From Candidatus Cloacimonadota bacterium (GTDB lineage: Bacteria; Cloacimonadota; Cloacimonadia; Cloacimonadales; Cloacimonadaceae), in contig JALNWR010000081.1 of the NCBI GenBank assembly GCA_023230795.1, forward strand, positions 1 through 11,536: a stretch of 11,536 bases of DNA. The letters are read 5' to 3'. The position numbers were made by a program, and so were the translations under genes. This document shows positions 7,442 through 11,536 of the stretch, one piece after another (positions within the stretch are counted from its first letter, which is position 1; every line of letters begins with the position of its first letter). The notes beneath the pieces were generated by a model. That model worked only from the letters and a program-made list of their open reading frames with translations. It was not told the DNA's origin and searched no databases.

Positions 7442-9721
7442 TTATTTCATTAAGAGCATCTTATTACTATATACACCATTAGGAGTTTGTAGGCGATAGA
7501 AATACAAGCCTGAAGATACATCTTTTCCTGCATGATCATCTCCGCTCCAGATATAAGAGTGCTTTCCGGCAGCGAGATTGGCCGCGCACAAGGTTTTTAC
7601 TCTCTGTCCCTTAACGTTAAAGATATCCAGTTTTACAGATAAATCCTCGCTCAAATAAAAGGATATTTGCGTGGAAGGATTAAACGGATTAGGATGGTTC
7701 TGATTCAGAATGACAGGGGCGGGACCTGCTGAGTTTTCGCCGTCCTGCTTCAAAGAGATATAGCCATAATCTCCTATGTCTCTGAGGCGAAGGCTGCTGG
7801 GGACAAATTGCGCTTCAGAGGAATCATATACTTTATATTCATGCATCACAGGCTTTCCTTTGGCTCCGTAATGCAGGGCTACTTGAATGTTCTCATCGGC
7901 ATTGGATTGATCATAGTAGAGGTTTATATCCATGATGTCATGATCCACCACCACTGCGCCAATACACTGATCCCCGGCATAAACCCCAAGCTCATCCGGC
8001 AAGTTTTCGGGATCAAGCTGCACATATAGCGGAGTGTAATTTATGGTTTCAGTGTAAGCGAACTGAGCCGGTCTGGCCCTGGTATATGCAGCAATGGGAG
8101 GGCCAAAATAGAGCCAGAACATTTCAGAGGGAGCGCCGTCAATAAGCTGCAATTCTACCATCATCTCTTCCGAAAATGTGAATCTGGAGGGGTCCACTAT
8201 CCACCTGCTGCCCAGTCTCCTGTGTTCCCGGGAAGTGCTCCAGGTCTGGGTTCTGATGCTGTAGATATAATCCAGATAGGTGTCACGACCACCATTGGGA
8301 ATGGGGTTTGATAAAGAAAATGCAGCATTTTGGGTTTGCGGCAAGAAGTAGCCCACCCAGTTCGAAAAGTAGGAACCATTGGCCTGCACGCAAAGCTCGA
8401 CCGGCACGGTAGCTGGATGAGCACGAAAACCGCTGATTGTGAGATCATCGGGCTGCAGATGAGGATTGAAGTAAAGCTTAAAGCCCTTGGGAGCAGTAGC
8501 TTGATAAATAATGTTATGCCAATATCCTCCTGAAAAGCTCATTTGTCCTTGATCTGCCGCATAGCTCCAATAGATGGCTTCAAGCTGCCGAATAGGATTG
8601 GGTACCATATACTCTTGAAACATGTAGCCCAGTTCATTCCAAGCCGTTCCCTGCGGGGCAGATACTGTGTCCAGCACAGGGAAACACTTCCAATAGATTC
8701 CAGGTTCCGATGTGTTGTCAAAGCTGTAGGTTTTTACCTCATGAGGGTAATATCTATAGCCCATATCTTTTCGGGTGCCATCGGGATCATTATCGGAGTT
8801 TGGGTCCCCGGCATCAATGCAAGGGCTGGGGCCGTTCACATCCCATTTAAGTGTATAAATACCGTTAAGTGGGTCTTCAAATCGAGGGTCCTGCGAAATG
8901 TTGTTAGCACCGGTTACAGCTTCTTGAGTATCGCAATAATAGTAAACTGAAGCAAGCCCGGTATTGAGTGTCTCATTACCCCACAGGATGCTGTTACGGT
9001 ATGTGTTAGCTCCAAATCGCCCCTCATTTGCTACGTTATTAGCAGTTATCGTACAGTTTTCCAATAGGGCACCATTGACTGATAACGCTACCCGATTGGA
9101 ATGAAACAGACAGTTTTGGATAGCACCGCGTGAGGCCCAGTTTCCGTTCATATCGCTGATGCCGATGTCATTATTGCGAAATATGCTGTTTTTGATGCTG
9201 ACATTTATCACGTCCCAGTCAAAATTCAGAGGAGTACCATACTCATAATCTTCAAATATGCAATCATCAACGATTAAGGCACTATCGTGAATATGAGTTG
9301 CATTAATATTGTCTCCCTTAAAGGTGAGCCCCTTTAGCATGACCGTATGCACAGGCTGGCCAAACGAGACAAACTGAAATGACTCAGCAATGATCACATC
9401 TTCGGGGTTGTTGCTATAGCTTTTCAGCTCTAATTGCCTGTTAATGTAGTGCATATCATTATTATAATAAGCTCCCGGCATGAAGATTAAGGAGCAATCG
9501 TCATTTGCAGGTATTTGGGTTAAAGTATAGGCGATCGATTCGAATGGGTCTCCTATAGTACCCGTTCCCGGGGCAACTAAAGGCTCCCCGACGTAAAAAT
9601 CAACAGCGCTCAATATGCTGGATATTGAGATAACGGACAAGATTATAAATAGTCTTGTAATATTCCTGCATGTAAGCTGCGTTAGCTTGTGATGCAAAGG
9701 GCGATAAAAACCTGAGTTCAT
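7442..9721 (-). CDS. Secreted beta-helix protein with C-terminal NPFNPST sorting domain
   Basis: This 759-residue exported protein has a long basic n-region followed by a hydrophobic core (FIILSVISISSIL) and probable cleavage after residue 39. Residues about 40-325 form a parallel beta-helix: it opens with VDFYVGEPLVAPGTGTIGDPF (a DUF1565-like start), has repeated short NCxFxxN turns, and closes with SPCIDAGDP (299-307), DPDGT and KDMGYRYY (318-325). Residues about 330-670 are a beta-rich region I do not recognise. The tail (about 673-759) holds HPNPFNPST, VKLDIFNVKGQRV, SGLYFYRL and a final KMLLMK, a typical type A sorting/FlgD-like domain. I chose ATG 9721 because AGGAG on the minus strand (9733-9729) is 7 nt upstream; an in-frame ATG at 9739 has no such site and would place AGGAG inside the gene. 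Function is unknown; surface exposure is inferred. Confidence 0.87.
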   Translation of the reverse strand: MNSGFYRPLHHKLTQLTCRNITRLFIILSVISISSILSAVDFYVGEPLVAPGTGTIGDPFESIAYTLTQIPANDDCSLIFMPGAYYNNDMHYINRQLELKSYSNNPEDVIIAESFQFVSFGQPVHTVMLKGLTFKGDNINATHIHDSALIVDDCIFEDYEYGTPLNFDWDVINVSIKNSIFRNNDIGISDMNGNWASRGAIQNCLFHSNRVALSVNGALLENCTITANNVANEGRFGANTYRNSILWGNETLNTGLASVYYYCDTQEAVTGANNISQDPRFEDPLNGIYTLKWDVNGPSPCIDAGDPNSDNDPDGTRKDMGYRYYPHEVKTYSFDNTSEPGIYWKCFPVLDTVSAPQGTAWNELGYMFQEYMVPNPIRQLEAIYWSYAADQGQMSFSGGYWHNIIYQATAPKGFKLYFNPHLQPDDLTISGFRAHPATVPVELCVQANGSYFSNWVGYFLPQTQNAAFSLSNPIPNGGRDTYLDYIYSIRTQTWSTSREHRRLGSRWIVDPSRFTFSEEMMVELQLIDGAPSEMFWLYFGPPIAAYTRARPAQFAYTETINYTPLYVQLDPENLPDELGVYAGDQCIGAVVVDHDIMDINLYYDQSNADENIQVALHYGAKGKPVMHEYKVYDSSEAQFVPSSLRLRDIGDYGYISLKQDGENSAGPAPVILNQNHPNPFNPSTQISFYLSEDLSVKLDIFNVKGQRVKTLCAANLAAGKHSYIWSGDDHAGKDVSSGLYFYRLQTPNGVYSNKMLLMK

Positions 9722-9728
9722 TTTTGTT

Positions 9729-9733
9729 CTCCT
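9729..9733 (-). promoter_or_regulatory. Shine-Dalgarno site deciding the start of the 7442-9721 gene
   Basis: The minus strand reads AGGAG here, followed by 7 nt and ATG at 9721. This spacing is optimal and argues against the in-frame ATG at 9739, six codons upstream. Confidence 0.75.
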
Positions 9734-10151
9734 AAACATACTTTAATTAAATTAAGTTCAAACTCTAACTGGCACCAGCTCCCGGATTTTTGGAGTTCAA
9801 ATGCCTTAGGGTGTTACACATTTACTACCAATTACTTAGGCGTTTGGACTTCATCAATTCAAAGCTATTTCTGTCTTTAGCTGATTTCGAAATTCAAAAA
9901 GACTCTGGCAGACAACTATTCTGCTCTTGTCTATTTACAAACTTCCCTTATAGCTAATGTAACCAACTTTTTGCCAAAAGCAAATACTATTTCACAAACC
10001 ATCTTTCTCACCGCTATGATTATTGATACACATTGTATATTTAGCACCGTCCATTCATGCAAGCTGATTTTTTAAGCCGGGATAGCCATATTGGCGATAG
10101 ATAGAGGGTTACACAAGCAAGACACCTTAGTTAGATGTATTTCTACCCAGT

Positions 10152-10254
10152 CTACTCTCTCCCCCATTCGATGTCGTGGAAATGACGTGTAAATAGCAGT
10201 AATAAATACTCCTATTTACAGGGCATATTGAGGACATCGCATAAGGAAGAGTAG
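10152..10254. repeat. 103-nt nested imperfect inverted repeat
   Basis: Four sets of arms pair in nested order about one centre near 10204. The outermost is CTACTCT-c-TCC (10152-10162) with GGAAGAGTAG (10245-10254), which has one bulged base. Inside it CGATGTC (10169-10175) pairs with GACATCG (10233-10239), and TGTAAATAG (10188-10196) with CTATTTACA (10212-10220). The innermost is AGTA (10198-10201) with TACT (10207-10210) around a 5-nt loop. The two 12-nt internal segments at 10176-10187 and 10221-10232 are equal in length and about half complementary. The whole could fold as a long hairpin; it may be a structured RNA, a degenerate miniature element or a recombination site. Confidence 0.65.
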
Positions 10255-10286
10255 TATGCCGATGCTGCTGAAGCTGCCGGTTGGGG

Positions 10287-10306
10287 CGCCGAACTCCGAT
10301 TCGGCG
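10287..10306. repeat. GC-rich 7-bp hairpin
   Basis: CGCCGAA (10287-10293) and TTCGGCG (10300-10306) pair perfectly around a 6-nt loop. A short T-rich run (GTTCATTTT) follows on the plus strand, giving weak terminator character. No gene end is near enough to explain it. Confidence 0.45.
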
Positions 10307-10373
10307 GTGTTCATTTTCAAGCACCCCCGTTTGAATTCCAAACCAGTGGCGTAACTATCGTAAATATATAAAT

Positions 10374-10416
10374 TAACGTAGCCGGTTTGAACTTTTCTGA
10401 AAGCCTTTCTACGTTA
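10374..10416. repeat. 8-bp inverted repeat with 27-nt loop
   Basis: TAACGTAG (10374-10381) is the exact reverse complement of CTACGTTA (10409-10416). The loop is long for an RNA hairpin, so a protein-binding dyad or the end of a small element is possible. The support is modest. Confidence 0.35.
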
Positions 10417-10446
10417 CCCGGAATGAAAGCCTGATGCTTTTCAAAT

Positions 10447-10514
10447 GCCGGATTGGTTTACTTGCCGGATTGGCTTGATAGCTGGATTTGGATGCATGCT
10501 GGATTGGATGCGTC
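10447..10514. repeat. Degenerate 17-bp tandem repeat, four copies
   Basis: Units begin at 10447, 10464, 10481 and 10498, exactly 17 bp apart, each with the core GC(C/T)GGATT. Units 1 and 2 share the first ten bases GCCGGATTGG and match at 13 of 17 positions. Units 3 and 4 share GCTGGATT(T)GGATGC with one indel. A weaker fifth copy may precede (GCCTGATG at 10429). The period is not a multiple of three, so it is not a protein repeat. Confidence 0.65.
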
Positions 10515-10583
10515 TCGCGTCCAGTAAGGCAAGAGGCCTTAAAAAAAGAGCAGGTACCGTGCTCTGCAGGCGGGACGCCTGCA
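10503..10583. repeat. Cluster of four adjacent hairpins
   Basis: Four back-to-back stems are visible. ATTGGATGCG (10503-10512) pairs with CGCGTCCAGT (10516-10525) around TCT, with two G-T pairs. AAGGC (10526-10530) pairs with GCCTT (10536-10540). AGAGCA (10547-10552) pairs with TGCTCT (10560-10565). TGCAGGCG (10565-10572) pairs with CGCCTGCA (10576-10583) around GGA; base 10565 is shared by the last two. In addition CTGGATTG (10499-10506) is the reverse complement of CAATCCAG (10582-10589) and could close the set as a multi-branched fold. GCAGGCG-GGA-CGCCTGC hairpins are a common style of dispersed intergenic repeat in bacteria. Confidence 0.6.
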
Positions 10584-10640
10584 ATCCAGTAGATCTACAT
10601 CAGGTTCCGGGAAAAAGGAATGCCTGAACAGATTTTGTGC

Positions 10641-10671
10641 TTGACAATTATAGTTATTTACCAAATATAGA
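10641..10671 (+). promoter_or_regulatory. Candidate promoter of the barrel-protein gene
   Basis: A perfect TTGACA (10641-10646) is followed by TATAGA (10666-10671), but the spacer is 19 bp, longer than the preferred 17. A better-spaced but poorer -10 (AATATA at 10664) is an alternative. The location 26 bp upstream of the start codon supports a real promoter; the -10 assignment is uncertain. Confidence 0.45.
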
Positions 10672-10696
10672 AAAAAGAGTTTAATAGGATGTAAAG

Positions 10697-11536
10697 ATGA
10701 AACGAGGATTACTATACTTAGTTCTTGCATTTATCCCTCTGCTGTTGGCAGCACAGGATATGCCTTTCAATGTGAAAACAAGCACAAATTACAGTGTGTC
10801 GAGTTTGGTAGGCAGGGTGAAAATTGATTCGGTAAAATACTATCAATTGCGTTTGATTCAAGAGTTTAAGTACAAGAAGTTCGGCTTGGGAGTGGATCTG
10901 GATTTTCTCTTTGACCCGGATTATCATTTGAAAGAAAGCGACTGGGATAATATCGGTGATATTCTGGATAAAATCTATTACTTCCGCTATGCTGAGACCG
11001 GCGATCCGTTATTCTTTCAAATCGGCGGTTTCCCAAACTATTCTATGGGTAATGGATTAGTAATGCTAAACTATTCCAATATGCACTTTTACCCGGATTT
11101 GAGGAACAATGGGCTATTGATCGGCGGCAGTTTGGACACTTTTCTGCAGCCGAAATTCCAGGTTTTCAGTTCCGACCTGAGAAAAAACCATATCCTGGCT
11201 TTTAGTACGCACGTTCAGCCTTTGCCTGATTCCACTTTGAAGTATCTGGATCAGGGCGTCTTGGGATTTTCGCTTTATACGGATCGGGATCAGTATGCAA
11301 ATCTGGATTATATCCTACCGGACAGTTTGTACACGGAGTTAAAACCTGACAAAAAGGATAATGTGCTGTTTTGGAGCCTCGACTACACTCATCCCATCGT
11401 AAAAAATGAAAAGATCGAATATGGGGTTTATACCGAGATGGCCCATATGATAGATGGCGGCACGGGCTACATCCTGCCCGGTGTGTATGCAGATTTTGAC
11501 GTAGTAAAAGTCAATCTGGAATACCGCAGGCACGGC
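10697..11536 (+). CDS. Secreted, probable outer-membrane beta-barrel protein of unknown function (3' truncated)
   Basis: An open frame of 280 codons starts at ATG 10697 and runs without a stop to the last base of the window, so the C terminus is missing. AGGA (10686-10689) lies 7 nt upstream. The product begins with a signal peptide (MKRGLLYLVLAFIPLLLA, cleavage near AAQD). The mature part alternates short aromatic- and glycine-rich strands with polar turns, such as YYQLRLIQEFKYKKFGLGVDL, ESDWDNIGDILDKIYYFRY (about 80-98), GDPLFFQIGGF (102-112) and NGLVMLNYSNM (119-129). This pattern fits an outer-membrane beta-barrel. Proteins of this style are familiar to me from Cloacimonadota and relatives as unnamed hypotheticals, but I cannot name a Pfam family. 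It is transcribed away from the beta-helix genes. A transport or structural role is possible but not shown. Confidence 0.85.
   Translation, partial: MKRGLLYLVLAFIPLLLAAQDMPFNVKTSTNYSVSSLVGRVKIDSVKYYQLRLIQEFKYKKFGLGVDLDFLFDPDYHLKESDWDNIGDILDKIYYFRYAETGDPLFFQIGGFPNYSMGNGLVMLNYSNMHFYPDLRNNGLLIGGSLDTFLQPKFQVFSSDLRKNHILAFSTHVQPLPDSTLKYLDQGVLGFSLYTDRDQYANLDYILPDSLYTELKPDKKDNVLFWSLDYTHPIVKNEKIEYGVYTEMAHMIDGGTGYILPGVYADFDVVKVNLEYRRHG

Larger units (their letters stand above)
9722..10696. other. Gene-free, structure-rich intergenic region between divergent genes
   Basis: About 975 bp separate the start of the minus-strand beta-helix gene from the start of the plus-strand barrel gene. Reading frames here are at most about 65 codons, lack Shine-Dalgarno sites and look like nothing I recognise. 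From 9740 to about 10140 I see AT-rich sequence with no clear motif; the promoter of the minus-strand gene should be there but I cannot place it with confidence. From 10150 to 10590 lie several inverted repeats and a tandem repeat, listed separately. No tRNA cloverleaf or transposase remnant was found by eye. Confidence 0.6.

Noticed and set aside
9740..9760. Promoter of the minus-strand beta-helix gene (TTGAAC on the minus strand)
   Set aside because: The nearest -10-like sequence has poor spacing (about 15 bp) and a weak match, so it is not listed as a feature.
10127..10324. 65-codon minus-strand reading frame
   Set aside because: It spans the nested inverted repeat, has no ribosome-binding site and gives a low-complexity, unfamiliar product.
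10260..10335. Possible tRNA or similar structured RNA around the GC-rich hairpin
   Set aside because: No cloverleaf could be drawn: there is no acceptor stem closing the hairpin and no T-loop consensus.
10447..10514. Possible CRISPR array
   Set aside because: Units are only 17 bp, directly abutting, with no unique spacers and no cas genes nearby.
10445..10627. 60-codon plus-strand reading frame
   Set aside because: It is built on the 17-bp tandem repeat and the hairpin cluster, has no Shine-Dalgarno site, and the repeat period is not a multiple of three.

Overview
This window most likely comes from a bacterium of the FCB (Fibrobacteres-Chlorobi-Bacteroidetes) superphylum, and Cloacimonadota (Cloacimonas-like) is the best guess. 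The reasons are an HtpG of the Bacteroidetes type, two large secreted beta-helix proteins ending in an NPF(N)P...SGLYF...K-type sorting tail, and an outer-membrane protein of a style I associate with that group. The assignment is made from memory of family features; no search was run.

Layout. (1) At 1-2430 a plus-strand operon holds the end of a small membrane protein, a stand-alone Aas-type acyl-ACP/acyl-CoA synthetase, and a rhamnulose-1-phosphate-aldolase-like class II aldolase. The genes are 10 nt apart and then overlap by 1 nt. (2) At 2431-2602 a regulatory intergenic region holds a twin GCAATTGC palindrome, a CIRCE-like HrcA operator and a sigma70-type promoter. It leads into htpG (2603-4606), which ends in a textbook terminator (4623-4658). 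(3) On the minus strand, convergent with htpG, lie two tandem secreted proteins (9721-7442, then 7366-4733). Each has a signal peptide, right-handed beta-helix repeats and a C-terminal sorting domain; a 12-bp hairpin sits between them. (4) At about 9722-10696 is a 975-bp stretch without a credible gene but rich in structure: a 103-nt nested inverted repeat, further hairpins, and a degenerate 17-bp tandem repeat. (5) From 10697 to the window end runs a plus-strand gene for a secreted, probably outer-membrane beta-barrel protein that is cut by the window edge. It has its own Shine-Dalgarno site and a candidate promoter.

How the genes relate. The first three genes look co-transcribed, but the sequence gives no clear joint pathway; fatty-acid activation and sugar-phosphate cleavage are an odd pair. 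htpG is monocistronic and appears to be under heat-shock control by HrcA. The two beta-helix proteins and the barrel protein are envelope or extracellular products, divergently arranged around the structured intergenic region.

I see no CRISPR array, transposase, phage gene, recognisable defence system, tRNA or rRNA. The most useful non-obvious observations are the CIRCE-like site in front of htpG and the structured non-coding region at 10150-10590.
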